Below the pieces are notes generated by a model. It worked only from the letters and a program-made list of their open reading frames with translations, had not been told where the DNA came from and ran no database searches. Shown piece after piece: positions 26,001 through 35,100 of a stretch of 64,000 nucleotides of DNA. The translations under genes and the position numbers were made by a program. Within the stretch, counting starts at the first letter, position 1, and each line of letters starts with the position of its first letter. The stretch covers positions 62,001-126,000 of the forward strand of contig NZ_JTDW01000007.1 of the NCBI RefSeq assembly GCF_000943565.1. Reading direction: 5' to 3'. The stretch is from Neotamlana sedimentorum. Lineage in GTDB: Bacteria; Bacteroidota; Bacteroidia; Flavobacteriales; Flavobacteriaceae.

Positions 26001-26485
26001 GTATTGTTGTTACTGGTAGCTCGTTTGTTATTATGATGACTATGGTTGGTATTATATCGCTTGCTGGTGTTGTGGTAAACAATGGAGTTGTACTACTCGA
26101 TTACGCCCAATTATTAATTGATCGTAAAAAATTAGAACTCGATTTACCCGAAGATGCTTATTTAAATATAGACGATTTATACGAATGTATTGTTAAAGCA
26201 GGTAAAGCACGTTTACGCCCAGTATTACTTACTGCAATTACAACTATATTAGGTTTGGTTCCTTTAGCTATTGGTTTAAACATAAACTTCTTTACACTAT
26301 TTTCAGAGTTTAACCCACACATTTACATGGGTGGAGATAACGTAGTGTTTTGGGGACCACTTGCTTGGACCGTAATTTATGGTTTATTAATTGCTACATT
26401 TTTAACCTTAATCATTGTTCCTATTCTGTTCTTTTTAGTAACTAAGTTAAAAATGAGACTGTTTAAAGATCGTGTAGCTGCCTAG
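23012..26485 (+). CDS. RND-family (AcrB/HAE1-like) efflux permease
   Basis: 1157 residues, longer than AcrB (about 1050). It shows the RND plan: helix 1 near 27-45, a large periplasmic loop, a block of helices at about 350-570, a second periplasmic loop, and a final block at about 950-1140. The FGLIMGLGMLVDNGIVVVENVYR stretch near 405-427 contains the Asp used in proton relay. N- and C-halves are related, as in all RND pumps. Substrate is unknown; the TetR control suggests toxic compounds or envelope stress. Last gene of the operon, closed by a strong terminator. Confidence 0.95.
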   Translation: MTDNQKKVNKEFSWSSWAINNKTTMYVLIAVIFYLGVSAFFDMPRENFPEVNETKIYVSTIFPGNTAEDIEKLVTDPLEDQLKTVSNVVEITSTSTEDYSMVIVEFDENLTVEQAKQKVKDEIESETAGEDWPTFNGAKVEPDVFELSLSEEMPILNINISGDYTVEKLKEYGEFLQDEIEDLLEIKEVAIRGAQEKEVEVAVDIYKMTAAKVTFTDIINAINGGNVTMSAGNIKASGQRRTIRVLGEIEKPSELENFVVKAENNFPIYLKDVATVTFHEEDKTTFAREYGHPVVMLDVKKRAGKNMVDAAEQVRVIVENAKANDFPQDLEVSITNDQSSVTIGQVDDLVNNIIFGVILVVTVLMFFLGFKNAIFVGFAIPMSMLMSLMILNMFGITLNTMVLFGLIMGLGMLVDNGIVVVENVYRLMDEEGMSRIEAAKKGIGEIAFPIIISTATTVAAFIPLGLWPGIMGEFMKILPQTLSIVLGSSLFVAIFFNSVLVSNFMSIEDKDMPLKSIIALTGIMASIGLLVIIFGGSYRGLGALMVFTAIMLWVYRLLLRKWANKFQNSTLVKLENIYERQLRGTFKGRRPYYFTIVTFLLLILSFVAFGGSLASQRTKVEFFPDNIPNQIIVYIEYPEGTAIEKTNTITKEIEKIVYNVLDDNQYKDGDYNFMVESAVSQVGEGAGNPQTDGGSAAEMPHKAKITASMREFKYREGEDSELLRQKVQKALVGIFPGVLISVEKDYNGPPVGAPINIEIEGEDYNELITTAERMREFINSKNVGGVDELKIDVNKDKPVMRVVVDREKAGELGVSASQVGQQLRNSIFGSKAGIYKEDGDDFDIYVRFNEENRYNTSALFNQKITFRDMASGQIREVPVSAIAHAENTSGFSAIKHKDTKRVVTVYSALSPGFTDAGAVVSQIQSEMQGFENLPENIKIDYTGQIEEQNKQMAFLMGAFFTGLGLIFFILIFQFNSISKPTIIMLAIFLSLIGVFGGIVVTGSSFVIMMTMVGIISLAGVVVNNGVVLLDYAQLLIDRKKLELDLPEDAYLNIDDLYECIVKAGKARLRPVLLTAITTILGLVPLAIGLNINFFTLFSEFNPHIYMGGDNVVFWGPLAWTVIYGLLIATFLTLIIVPILFFLVTKLKMRLFKDRVAA

Positions 26486-26542
26486 CAGTTACTTATAGTA
26501 TTAATATTTTTAATCCCTATTAAAAATATTGATTAATAGCAG

Positions 26543-26570
26543 AAAAGCCTCAACATATGTTGAGGCTTTT
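26543..26570. terminator. Bidirectional intrinsic terminator
   Basis: Perfect 28-bp palindrome centred on CAACAT/ATGTTG with AAAAGCC and GGCTTTT flanks, between the RND gene and the convergent TonB receptor gene; it can serve both. Confidence 0.9.
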
Positions 26571-26596
26571 CAATTTTAAAGTAAGTTATTTCAATA

Positions 26597-29479
26597 TTAT
26601 AATTTAAAGCTTAAACGGGCAAAAAGGAATCGACCACCAATACCAAATTGTTGAGATCTTCTGGACCAGTCGAAACGCCCACTACTTCTATTAGCTTCAA
26701 TAGCTCTATCTGGATAGATGTCGAATAAATTATTAGCTCCAATGGTAAGTGTTAGGGCATCTGTAGCTTGATAACCAAAAGATAAATCGGTTACAATTTT
26801 AGATGAAAACTCTTGCTGATTAGCTACCGTATTGGTTGCTTCAGAAACAGGACCAAAATAAACATTACGCAAAAACAAATTAAATTTATTAACGGTGTAG
26901 TTATTGGTTAAATTAACTTTAGTTCTTGGCACCGCTTCTTCTAAATAAATTCTGCTAGACTCATCAAAATAAGTTTCAACTAAACCTGCATTTTCTAAAA
27001 CATTTGAGGCTTTAATATCGCCAACACGTTTTGTTTTAGACAGTGTACCCGATAAGTCGGTTACCAATCTTCCATTTGTTCCAATATCGGCTTTGTGAGT
27101 AATTACAATATCTAAACCTTTAGACTCTGTATCGATGGCATTCGCAAAAAACGCAGCTCCCGATGCATTGGCTTGAGTTAATAAATTTGCTAATTCTTCG
27201 TTAGCATCGTCAGTATAACTACCATCAGCTTCTGTTTGAGGCTCAAAGGTTCCAGTATAAACAACACGATCATCTATAGCCACAAAATAAGCATCGGCTG
27301 TAATACTTAAATTGGCATCTGGAATTTTGGCAGTAACCCCAAAACTAACACTTCTAGAAGTTTCTTCTTTTAGCGCAGGAATACCAAGTAGATTTGCCAC
27401 TTTACTATCGTTAGAGAATGTTCCAACTTCTTGAGCAATACCATCTACAAAAATAGTAGAAACCGAGTTGTAATTTAACTGGTGAAGCGATGGCGCTCTA
27501 AACCCTGTATTTACAGCGGCTCTAATGTTTACATTTTCACTTGCCTTTAAACGACCGGCTAATTTGAAATTAATCGTCGATCCGAAGTCGGAATAATTTT
27601 CGTAACGCGTTGCAAAACTTGCTAAAAATGTTTCCGAAAAATCGGCTTCTAAATCAAAATAAGCAGCAACACTATTTCTGCCACGAGATAATTCGTTTGT
27701 TGGTCTAAATCCAGGAAAAACTTGCGAACCTCCGGGTCTTGCTTCTCCAAAGAAATCTTGCGCAGCAACCTGAGTTGAAGTTTTAATTAACTCTCCAGCG
27801 GCTGTATATTGGCCATAAGAAGCTTCTTCACCGGCATAAATTTCATATTTCTCTAAACGATATTCAGCCCCAAAAGCCACGTTTAAACCGTTTAAAATGT
27901 CGTCATGAAATTTATTAATATCTAAATTAACGGTGTTTTGTGCAAAACTAAATCCGCCAGCATCAAAAGTAAATGGCGATGCATTTTGCATGGAAGCATT
28001 GTAAGTGTTTCCAATAACGTATAAAAATTCATTTTTACCCCAAGAATTACTTAAATCTACATTCCAGTCGTTTACTTTGCCTTTAATACCAACAGCAAAA
28101 GATTGATCGGTAATGGTTGAGTTTATTTCAGGTAAAAAACCATTTATATAAGCCGGTGTATACGTTCTGCTTTGGTTTGGTAACCTATAAAAACCTGCAG
28201 AATTTCCTTTTCTTGAACTAATACCAGCGAAAGAGTATAATTCTGTGCCTTGATCGTCGATTGGCAAAGATAAGTTTCCAAAAAAGCGTCCGCCGCGAAC
28301 TTCAGACTGCCCAACACGCATATTGAAATCGCTTCTAACTAAACCTCTTGCAGCTAATTCTGCTTCAGTATTATCAGCGCTTAAAATAGCTTGTAATTCT
28401 TCTTTTGTTGCAGTTTGGCTTAAGCCTAACCCTGCTTGATTTCCATATTGAATAACATCATCAACATCATCATCTAATAAGTTTGCAATATCATAACCGT
28501 CGGCATTTGCAAAACGCTCTACTGTATTATATAAATTAAACACATCCCCTTCCCACTCTTTCATTCTGTTGTACGAATCTCTAAAATCGAAATCGCCAGT
28601 TAAGTTAATAAAGCCTCCATTAGTTCCTAACGGAATACCATAGTTAGCGCTTATATTAATGGTTTCGCCGTCAACACCGCCAGTTTGCCCGTTGGCGTTT
28701 TTTGAAAAATTGGCTCCGGTAGTCATGTTTAAAGTAAGTTCGTTAACACTACTATCTAACACAATATTAATAACACCTGCAATAGCATCCGATCCATATT
28801 GAGCAGCAGCACCATCGCGTAACACTTCTAAGCGTTTTATGGCACCAGAAGGAATAGCGTTTAAATCGGTACCAACACTACCTCTACCAAAAGTACCGTT
28901 AACATTAACAAGCGACGAGTTGTGTCTTCTTTTACCATTAATTAAAACTAACACTTGATCTGGTCCTAATCCTCTTAGCGAAGCAGGATCGATGTGGTCT
29001 GTACCATCTGAAATGGTTTGCGTGTTTGATGTAAATGAAGGCGCTACGAAGTTTAAAATTTGATTTAAATTTACTTGAGGTCCAGCAGAAGTTAATTCAG
29101 AAATGTCAATAACATCAACAGGAACAGGTGTGTCTGTTGCTGTTCTTGCTGGGTTTCTAGAACCTACTAGTATAACTTCATCTAGTGCAACACCAGATTT
29201 TAAAGAGACATTTAATTTTGGTCCTGTAACTGTAATTTCTTGAGTATCGTATCCAACATACGAAAATATAAGTACATCGCCATTATTAGCTGTAACAGTA
29301 TAATTTCCGTCAAAATCAGTAGTTGTTCCTGTAGTTGTCCCTTTAACAACTACCGATACACCCGGTAATGGTCCCGTTTCGTCCTTTACGGTACCGGTTA
29401 CCTCTTGAGCATTTATGGCATTTACTGTTACTAAAAACAGAAAAGCCAGAATACGTCTTAATTGTAAAAATTGATTCAT
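26597..29479 (-). CDS. TonB-dependent outer-membrane receptor
   Basis: 960 residues. The signal peptide covers about 1-24 (INAQ). A CarboxypepD_reg domain at about 26-110 (GVSVVVKGTTTGTTTDFDG) is followed by a plug domain at about 115-240 (ALDEVILVGSRNPARTATDTPVPV, VLRDGAAAQYGSDAIAGVINI). A 22-strand barrel runs to the C-terminal aromatic tail FARLSFKL. No SusD partner is adjacent, so it is not a glycan SusCD pair; it could take up iron, a vitamin or another small ligand. It stands alone on the minus strand, divergent from aspS. Confidence 0.94.
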   Translation of the reverse strand: MNQFLQLRRILAFLFLVTVNAINAQEVTGTVKDETGPLPGVSVVVKGTTTGTTTDFDGNYTVTANNGDVLIFSYVGYDTQEITVTGPKLNVSLKSGVALDEVILVGSRNPARTATDTPVPVDVIDISELTSAGPQVNLNQILNFVAPSFTSNTQTISDGTDHIDPASLRGLGPDQVLVLINGKRRHNSSLVNVNGTFGRGSVGTDLNAIPSGAIKRLEVLRDGAAAQYGSDAIAGVINIVLDSSVNELTLNMTTGANFSKNANGQTGGVDGETINISANYGIPLGTNGGFINLTGDFDFRDSYNRMKEWEGDVFNLYNTVERFANADGYDIANLLDDDVDDVIQYGNQAGLGLSQTATKEELQAILSADNTEAELAARGLVRSDFNMRVGQSEVRGGRFFGNLSLPIDDQGTELYSFAGISSRKGNSAGFYRLPNQSRTYTPAYINGFLPEINSTITDQSFAVGIKGKVNDWNVDLSNSWGKNEFLYVIGNTYNASMQNASPFTFDAGGFSFAQNTVNLDINKFHDDILNGLNVAFGAEYRLEKYEIYAGEEASYGQYTAAGELIKTSTQVAAQDFFGEARPGGSQVFPGFRPTNELSRGRNSVAAYFDLEADFSETFLASFATRYENYSDFGSTINFKLAGRLKASENVNIRAAVNTGFRAPSLHQLNYNSVSTIFVDGIAQEVGTFSNDSKVANLLGIPALKEETSRSVSFGVTAKIPDANLSITADAYFVAIDDRVVYTGTFEPQTEADGSYTDDANEELANLLTQANASGAAFFANAIDTESKGLDIVITHKADIGTNGRLVTDLSGTLSKTKRVGDIKASNVLENAGLVETYFDESSRIYLEEAVPRTKVNLTNNYTVNKFNLFLRNVYFGPVSEATNTVANQQEFSSKIVTDLSFGYQATDALTLTIGANNLFDIYPDRAIEANRSSGRFDWSRRSQQFGIGGRFLFARLSFKL

Positions 29480-29638
29480 AATTAGTTATATTTTAAGTTA
29501 ATTACTACTAAGATAAACATTCTGACAGAATTTACGTAATCGCAAGAAATAATATTATCAATAAAAAGTTAATTTCACTAAATTATTCGCAAATTATAAC
29601 AGTAATAATTATTGGTTATTAAAAAATAATTAACTATT

Positions 29639-29661
29639 TTAAACGTATTAAATACGTTTAA
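29639..29661. promoter_or_regulatory. Palindromic site between TonB receptor and aspS
   Basis: Perfect 10-bp arms TTAAACGTAT (29639-29648) and ATACGTTTAA (29652-29661) with a 3-bp spacer, in the 284-bp divergent gap. It looks like a binding site for a dimeric regulator. It is about 160 bp before the receptor gene and 100 bp before aspS, so which gene it serves is not clear. Confidence 0.5.
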
Positions 29662-29737
29662 CAAAAATCACTTTTTCCATTTTCTTACTCTTTTTCAAAA
29701 AAGCTTCCATATAAAACCAATACTCTCTAGTATTTAT

Positions 29738-29745
29738 TAAATTTG
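29738..29745 (+). promoter_or_regulatory. -7 box of the aspS promoter
   Basis: TAAATTTG matches the Bacteroidota TAnnTTTG element exactly, followed by C, 18 bp before the aspS ATG. The transcript would have a leader of only about 12 nt. Confidence 0.6.
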
Positions 29746-29763
29746 CACGATTAAAATTTCGAT

Positions 29764-31518
29764 ATGTACAGAAGTCATAACTGTGGTGAATTAAGAGCAT
29801 CACATACAAATACAGAAATAACCTTAGCAGGTTGGGTGCAAGGTGTTAGAGATAAGGGTTTTATGGTTTACGTAGATTTGCGAGACCGTTACGGGATAAC
29901 TCAATTATATTTTGATGAAGAGCAAACCGATAAAAAAGTTTTGGAAACCGCCCAAAAGCTTGGACGTGAATTTGTAATTCAAGTTAAGGGAAAAGTACAA
30001 GAGCGTGCTTCTAAAAACCCAAATATACCAACAGGTGATATTGAAGTGCTTGTTTCGGACCTTACTATCTTAAACAAAGCTAAACTTCCGCCATTTACAA
30101 TTGAAGATAAAACAGATGGTGGCGAAGATATTCGCATGAAATATCGTTATTTAGATATTAGAAGAAATCCAGTAAAAAACAGCTTGATTTTTAGGCATAA
30201 AGTAACTCAAGAAGTTCGTAATTACCTGTCTAATGCCAGTTTTATTGAGGTTGAAACGCCATATTTAATAAAATCTACGCCAGAAGGTGCTCGCGATTTC
30301 GTAGTGCCAAGTCGTATGAATGAAGGGCAATTTTACGCCTTACCACAATCGCCACAAACATTTAAGCAATTGCTTATGGTTGGTGGTATGGATAAATATT
30401 TCCAGATTGTAAAATGTTTTAGAGATGAAGATTTACGCGCCGATAGACAGCCAGAATTTACACAAATAGATTGTGAAATGGCTTTTATTGAGCAAGAAGA
30501 TATTTTAAATACCTTTGAAGGTTTAACACGCCATTTACTTAAAGAAATTAATGGTGTTGAAGTCGATAAATTTCCAAGAATGCTTTACGATGATGCCATG
30601 CGTTTATACGGAAACGACAAACCAGACATTCGCTTTGGTATGCAGTTTGGCGAATTAAACCAAGTAGCTCAGCATAAAGATTTTGGGGTTTTTAATAATG
30701 CCGAATTAGTTGTTGGTATTGCAGTTCCTGGAGGAAACAGTTACACCAGAAAAGAAATTGATAAATTAATAAGCTGGGTAAAGCGTCCGCAAGTTGGAGC
30801 TTTAGGTATGGTTTATTGTAGATATAATGATGATGGAAGTTTTAAATCGTCTGTAGATAAATTCTACGATCAAGACGATTTAGCTAAATGGGCCGAAGTT
30901 ACAGGTGCAAAACCAGGCGATTTAATTTGTGTGCTTTCTGGCGACACTAACAAAGTACGCGCACAATTAAGTGCCTTACGTATGGAACTTGCAGAGCGTT
31001 TAGGTTTACGTAAACCCAACGAATTTGCGCCACTTTGGGTTATTGATTTTCCGCTTTTAGAATGGGACGAAGACACCGAGCGTTACCACGCCATGCACCA
31101 CCCATTTACATCGCCAAAACCAGGGCAAATAGAATTATTAAAAACAGATCCGGGTGCGGTTAAAGCAAATGCATACGATTTAGTTTTAAATGGTAACGAA
31201 ATTGGCGGTGGTTCTATTCGTATTCACGATAAAGAAACCCAAGCTTTAATGTTCGATTATTTAGGATTTACAGAAGAAGAAGCTAAAGCACAATTTGGAT
31301 TTTTAATGGATGCTTTTCAATATGGCGCGCCTCCGCATGGTGGTTTAGCTTTTGGATTAGATAGATTGGTTGCTATTCTTGGCGGTCAAGAAACTATTCG
31401 CGATTATATTGCATTCCCTAAAAATAACGCAGGTCGTGATGTTATGATTGATGCACCTGCACCAATTAATGATGAGCAACTCACAGAATTAAGCTTAAAA
31501 CTTAATTTAAAATCATAA
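29764..31518 (+). CDS. aspS: Aspartyl-tRNA synthetase
   Basis: 584 residues, the bacterial-type length. The OB-fold anticodon domain (about 1-110) includes [19 protein letters not shown]. The class II catalytic core has motif 2 near [18 protein letters not shown] and motif 3 [19 protein letters not shown] insertion lies at about 290-410. It charges tRNA-Asp (possibly also tRNA-Asn in non-discriminating enzymes; not decidable here). Single gene with its own promoter and terminator. Confidence 0.97.
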   Translation: MYRSHNCGELRASHTNTEITLAGWVQGVRDKGFMVYVDLRDRYGITQLYFDEEQTDKKVLETAQKLGREFVIQVKGKVQERASKNPNIPTGDIEVLVSDLTILNKAKLPPFTIEDKTDGGEDIRMKYRYLDIRRNPVKNSLIFRHKVTQEVRNYLSNASFIEVETPYLIKSTPEGARDFVVPSRMNEGQFYALPQSPQTFKQLLMVGGMDKYFQIVKCFRDEDLRADRQPEFTQIDCEMAFIEQEDILNTFEGLTRHLLKEINGVEVDKFPRMLYDDAMRLYGNDKPDIRFGMQFGELNQVAQHKDFGVFNNAELVVGIAVPGGNSYTRKEIDKLISWVKRPQVGALGMVYCRYNDDGSFKSSVDKFYDQDDLAKWAEVTGAKPGDLICVLSGDTNKVRAQLSALRMELAERLGLRKPNEFAPLWVIDFPLLEWDEDTERYHAMHHPFTSPKPGQIELLKTDPGAVKANAYDLVLNGNEIGGGSIRIHDKETQALMFDYLGFTEEEAKAQFGFLMDAFQYGAPPHGGLAFGLDRLVAILGGQETIRDYIAFPKNNAGRDVMIDAPAPINDEQLTELSLKLNLKS

Positions 31519-31522
31519 TTTT

Positions 31523-31550
31523 AAAAAATCCTGCACATGCAGGATTTTTT
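31523..31550 (+). terminator. Intrinsic terminator after aspS
   Basis: Stem TCCTGCA/TGCAGGA with A-run before and T-run after, only a few bases past the aspS stop. Confidence 0.88.
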
Positions 31551-31597
31551 ATTACTTTTAATTGGGCTGTATAAATCAACTAAAAAAAATTAAAACC

Positions 31598-32299
31598 ATG
31601 AAACAACTTTTACAATGTGTTACACTTTTATTTTCATTAGTTGTTTTTACTCAAGAAATTACCGGAAGTCAATTGTTAGACAAAGCTATTGCTTACCACG
31701 ACCCGCAAGGTCATTGGGAAACCTTTTCCGATTCCTTAAAAATAATCATGGACATTCCTGAAAAACCTAATCGAGAAAGTAAAATTTATATCGATTTGCC
31801 AAACGAATATTTTTCAGTAAAGGCTAAAGTAAAAAATAAAGTCTCAGAATATATCGTGGATAAGGATAGTGTTATTATTGGATTCAATGGAGAAAAAAAT
31901 CCTTCCGAAGCCATTTTAAAAGCAAACAAATTAAGTAAAAAGCGCGCATTGCTTTATAAAAACTATTACAGCTACCTATACGGTTTACCAATGAAGCTTA
32001 AAGATGAGGGCACTATTATTCATGAAAAAGTTGAAGACAAAACCTTTAAAGGAAAATCATACTTAGTTTTAAAAGCCACTTACGATAAAAGTGTTGGCAA
32101 AGACACTTGGTATTTTTATTTTAATAAGGTTACTTATGCTATGGAAGTGTATCAATTTTATCATGATGAAAGCAAAAATGATGGTGAATACATTTTATTA
32201 TCTGACGAGAAATTAATCAGTAATATAAAAATGCCAAAAATAAGAGCTTGGTACATGAATAAAGACGACAAACATTTAGGAACCGATATTTTAAATTAG
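31598..32299 (+). CDS. Exported protein of unknown function (DUF6503-like)
   Basis: 233 residues from the ATG at 31598, chosen because a signal peptide begins there (MKQLLQCVTLLFSLVVFTQ); a TTG at 31562 would add 12 charged residues before it. The mature part starts with LLDKAIAYHDPQGHW and is predicted mainly beta. The HDPxGxW pattern is common to a family of Bacteroidota periplasmic proteins of unknown function. It is 11 bp ahead of the CLC gene and likely co-transcribed. Confidence 0.75.
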   Translation: MKQLLQCVTLLFSLVVFTQEITGSQLLDKAIAYHDPQGHWETFSDSLKIIMDIPEKPNRESKIYIDLPNEYFSVKAKVKNKVSEYIVDKDSVIIGFNGEKNPSEAILKANKLSKKRALLYKNYYSYLYGLPMKLKDEGTIIHEKVEDKTFKGKSYLVLKATYDKSVGKDTWYFYFNKVTYAMEVYQFYHDESKNDGEYILLSDEKLISNIKMPKIRAWYMNKDDKHLGTDILN

Positions 32300-32310
32300 T
32301 TTGAGGCTTC

Positions 32311-34095
32311 ATGAAATTTAACCAACTATTACGAAATTTTTTAATTTGGAAATACAAACACATTTCCGAACGAAATTTTGTGTATATTCTTAGTGTAATC
32401 GTTGGGTTTTTAGCAGGATTAGGTACTGTAACCTTAAGAAACATAACCCATTACATTAGGTTGCTTTTCGAAATCGATTTATTTAAAAACTACCAAAACT
32501 CCCTCTATTTTATTTTTCCAATTATAGGGCTTTTATTGGTTTATATTATAAAACAAACTTGGTTAAAAAAGCATATTGGTCATGGTATTTCTTCAACATT
32601 ACATGCCATTTCAAAATTAAAAGGCATCATTCCCAGATATAATATTTATGCATCACTAATTACAGCACCACTAACTGCAGGATTTGGTGGTTCGGTTGGG
32701 TTGCAAGGTCCTGCCGTAAGTGTAGGATCAGCTTTAGGTTCAAACTTAGGGCGTTTATTACATGTAAATGCAAATACCCGCATGTTGCTTATTAGTTGTG
32801 CCGCCGCCGGAGCTATGGCAAGTATGTTTAAAGCACCAATTGCCGCCATTATTTTTGCGGTTGAAGTGTTTAGTTTAGATGTTGCTTTTGCTTCTTTAAT
32901 TCCGTTGCTGTTAGCATCGGTTTCAGCGGTAATAACCTCGTATTTTTTCTTAGGCACCGATTTTTTATTGCGTTTCGAGTTAACCGATAAATTTCAAATA
33001 AACGATATCGCCTTTTATATCATTTTAGGTTTAGTAACGGCTTTTGCATCGGTTTATTTTTCAAAAGTATTTTTCGCCATTACCAATTTTTTCAAACAAT
33101 TTGAAAGCAGAGCAAAACGCTTACTTATTGGTGGTTTAGCTATTGGAACCATCTTATATTTTATTCCGCCGCTTTATGGTGAAGGTTACGGTATAATGAA
33201 TAACTTACTTAAAGGTGATCATCTTGCTGCTATTGGCAACACACCTTTCGAATTAGATTTAAATAATATCTGGATTGTAATTGCATTGCTTTTAGGAATT
33301 GCCATTTTTAAAGCTATAGCCATGACAACCACTTTTGGTGCCGGCGGTGTTGGCGGTGTATTTATTCCAACTTTAGTTATGGGAAGCGCCTTAGGTAATG
33401 CCTTTGCCAAAATAATTAATAATATTGGATTTGGTTTTCATGTTTCAGAATCTAATTTCACATTAATTGGTATGACAGGGTTAATGGCAGGAGTTTTACA
33501 TGCACCACTTACTGCTATATTTTTAATTGCAGAAATTACTGGTGGCTACGAACTATTTGTTCCGCTTATGTTGGTATCGGCCATATCGTTTGCTATAACA
33601 AAATACTATATTTCACATTCTATTTACACCTTAAAACTAGCACAACGTGGCGAGTTAATGACTCATGATAAAGACCAAAACGTGCTTATGGTTTTAGATA
33701 TAAATAAAGTTATAGAAACCAATTTTGTACCCTTAAAACCAGAAATGAGTTTAGGCGATATGCTTCATGAAGGCGTTTCAAAATCTACAAGAAATTTATT
33801 TCCGGTGGTCGACGATGATAATGCTTTAGTTGGTATTATTTTATTGGACGATGTTCGAGACATCATGTTTAATCAATCGCTATACAACACTACATTTGTT
33901 GAAGATTTAATGCACAACGCGCCAGATATAATCGATTACAACAACGATTCTATGAAAAAAATTATGGCGAAATTTCAAGACTCAAACGCTTGGAATTTAC
34001 CCGTAATTAAAGACAATAAATACATGGGTTTTGTGTCAAAATCTAAACTACTTACGGTATATCGCCGAGAATTAATTAATTTTACAAAATCTTAA
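32311..34095 (+). CDS. CLC-family anion channel/transporter with CBS domains
   Basis: 594 residues. The CLC membrane domain covers about 20-430, followed by two CBS domains (about 455-590). The usual GxFxP motif is present (GGVFIPTLVMG). Three key positions differ from CLC-ec1. The external gate Glu of GREGP is Gln132 (GLQGP). The internal proton Glu is Val186 (VEVF, after Glu185). The GSGIP ion-site motif is GHGIS (90-94). Loss of both glutamates argues for a passive anion channel rather than a proton antiporter; this is inferred from known mutants of the family. CBS domains may bind nucleotides. Confidence 0.93.
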   Translation: MKFNQLLRNFLIWKYKHISERNFVYILSVIVGFLAGLGTVTLRNITHYIRLLFEIDLFKNYQNSLYFIFPIIGLLLVYIIKQTWLKKHIGHGISSTLHAISKLKGIIPRYNIYASLITAPLTAGFGGSVGLQGPAVSVGSALGSNLGRLLHVNANTRMLLISCAAAGAMASMFKAPIAAIIFAVEVFSLDVAFASLIPLLLASVSAVITSYFFLGTDFLLRFELTDKFQINDIAFYIILGLVTAFASVYFSKVFFAITNFFKQFESRAKRLLIGGLAIGTILYFIPPLYGEGYGIMNNLLKGDHLAAIGNTPFELDLNNIWIVIALLLGIAIFKAIAMTTTFGAGGVGGVFIPTLVMGSALGNAFAKIINNIGFGFHVSESNFTLIGMTGLMAGVLHAPLTAIFLIAEITGGYELFVPLMLVSAISFAITKYYISHSIYTLKLAQRGELMTHDKDQNVLMVLDINKVIETNFVPLKPEMSLGDMLHEGVSKSTRNLFPVVDDDNALVGIILLDDVRDIMFNQSLYNTTFVEDLMHNAPDIIDYNNDSMKKIMAKFQDSNAWNLPVIKDNKYMGFVSKSKLLTVYRRELINFTKS

Positions 34096-34103
34096 TTAAT
34101 AGC

Positions 34104-34343
34104 ATGAAGTATTTAATAGGCATCATCTTTTTTGCAGCATTAGCAAGCATTATTTGTGGCTTCGTTTTACAAGTCCCTTACTCCGAAAAGCTCATAGGTT
34201 TTGGCGTAGTTGCCTTATTTTTTGTAGTCATCCCAATGTTTTCTTATCGCCACTGGAAAGATAAAGATGTAAAAGATTATATGCTTACCAAAGAAAACCT
34301 AGAATCCATGCGAAAACGTGAAGGAGACAAACGTAAACTTTAA
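34104..34343 (+). CDS. Small two-helix membrane protein
   Basis: 79 residues. Two hydrophobic helices (about 2-22 and 31-49) and a basic cytoplasmic tail ending KREGDKRKL. It starts 8 bp after the CLC gene and is likely co-transcribed with it. No recognised family; function unknown. Confidence 0.75.
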   Translation: MKYLIGIIFFAALASIICGFVLQVPYSEKLIGFGVVALFFVVIPMFSYRHWKDKDVKDYMLTKENLESMRKREGDKRKL

Positions 34344-34354
34344 TTGTTTTTTTT

Positions 34355-34435
34355 GGCGTTACCCAAGGGTCGCGCTGTCATTACTCGCTACCTCCTACGT
34401 CGGTGAGCTCAAACAGGCCATTCCATCGCTAACGC
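34355..34435 (+). repeat. Interspersed REP-like element, copy A
   Basis: Begins GGCGTTACCC and ends CGCTAACGC, GC-rich against an AT-rich background. Related elements lie at 38335-38428, 58324-58480 and 60755-60841. It lies downstream of the small membrane protein gene. Confidence 0.65.
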
Positions 34436-34536
34436 AGACACCAACATTATAATAGACTTTAATGATAATGAACCTGAGTTTGATATAAAACACAAAAAAA
34501 ACAGCTAAAAACTCAATGAAACAGGTAAATTTCACC

Positions 34537-34597
34537 TTGAGCGCAGTCGAAAAGTTTCCAAATAACACTATATCAATTAGGTTTCGACTGCGCTCAA
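34537..34597. repeat. Palindromic repeat with 16-bp arms
   Basis: TTGAGCGCAGTCGAAA (34537-34552) and its exact complement TTTCGACTGCGCTCAA (34582-34597) with a 29-bp spacer. It is a separate sequence type from the REP-like elements and looks like a dispersed palindromic unit. It lies just past the tadA stop codon and may also slow transcription. Confidence 0.7.
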
Positions 34598-34611
34598 CCT
34601 GACAAAAGATA

Positions 34612-35061
34612 TTAATTTAAATTACGTTTTTCTGTAAAAAATCGCTTTAATAATCTCGAAGCTTCTTCGGCCAAAATACCACCAGTCATTTTAGTTTTTG
34701 GGTGTAATTTAGTGTTTAAATTTATACAGCCGCGTTCTTCATCGCGAGCGCCATAAACAATTTTCCCAATTTGACTCCAATACAAAGCTCCAGCGCACAT
34801 TTGGCAAGGCTCTAAAGTAACATAAAGTGTACATTTTTTTAAATACTTTCCGCCTAAAAAATTTGCTGCCGCAGTAATAGCTTGCATTTCGGCATGGGCC
34901 GTAACATCGTTTAAGGTTTCTGTTAAATTATGGCAGCGGGCAATTATTCTATCTTCTATTACAATAATAGCACCAACAGGAATTTCACCTTTATCAAAAG
35001 CAGCTTCAGCTTCCTGCAAAGCTTTTTTCATAAAATAGGTGTCGTCAAAAGGTTTTATCAT
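34612..35061 (-). CDS. tadA: tRNA-specific adenosine deaminase / nucleoside deaminase
   Basis: 149 residues, normal length. The zinc-binding deaminase motifs are HAEMQAI (near 57) and PCQMCAGAL (near 84). TadA converts A34 to inosine in tRNA-Arg(ACG). It is divergent from dxs, with 39 bp between the two start codons. A guanine-deaminase-like role cannot be excluded, since the families are close. Confidence 0.92.
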   Translation of the reverse strand: MIKPFDDTYFMKKALQEAEAAFDKGEIPVGAIIVIEDRIIARCHNLTETLNDVTAHAEMQAITAAANFLGGKYLKKCTLYVTLEPCQMCAGALYWSQIGKIVYGARDEERGCINLNTKLHPKTKMTGGILAEEASRLLKRFFTEKRNLN

Positions 35062-35088
35062 AATAGCAAAAATACAAATTCAAACTTG

Positions 35089-35096
35089 TACTTTTG
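35089..35096 (+). promoter_or_regulatory. -7 box of dxs, likely leaderless transcript
   Basis: TACTTTTG fits TAnnTTTG exactly and ends only 4 bp before the GTG start of dxs, so transcription should begin at or within a few bases of the start codon. Confidence 0.5.
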
Positions 35097-35100
35097 CGTT

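Noticed and set aside
26597-29479. SusC of a polysaccharide utilisation locus
   Set aside because: No SusD-like gene or glycoside hydrolase is adjacent; aspS and an efflux operon flank it.
31562-31597. TTG start for the exported protein before the CLC gene
   Set aside because: It puts 12 residues before a good signal peptide; the ATG at 31598 is simpler.
34930-35100. Longer N-terminus for dxs
   Set aside because: It would run through the start of tadA on the other strand and adds residues unlike any Dxs; the GTG at 35101 fits the family start.
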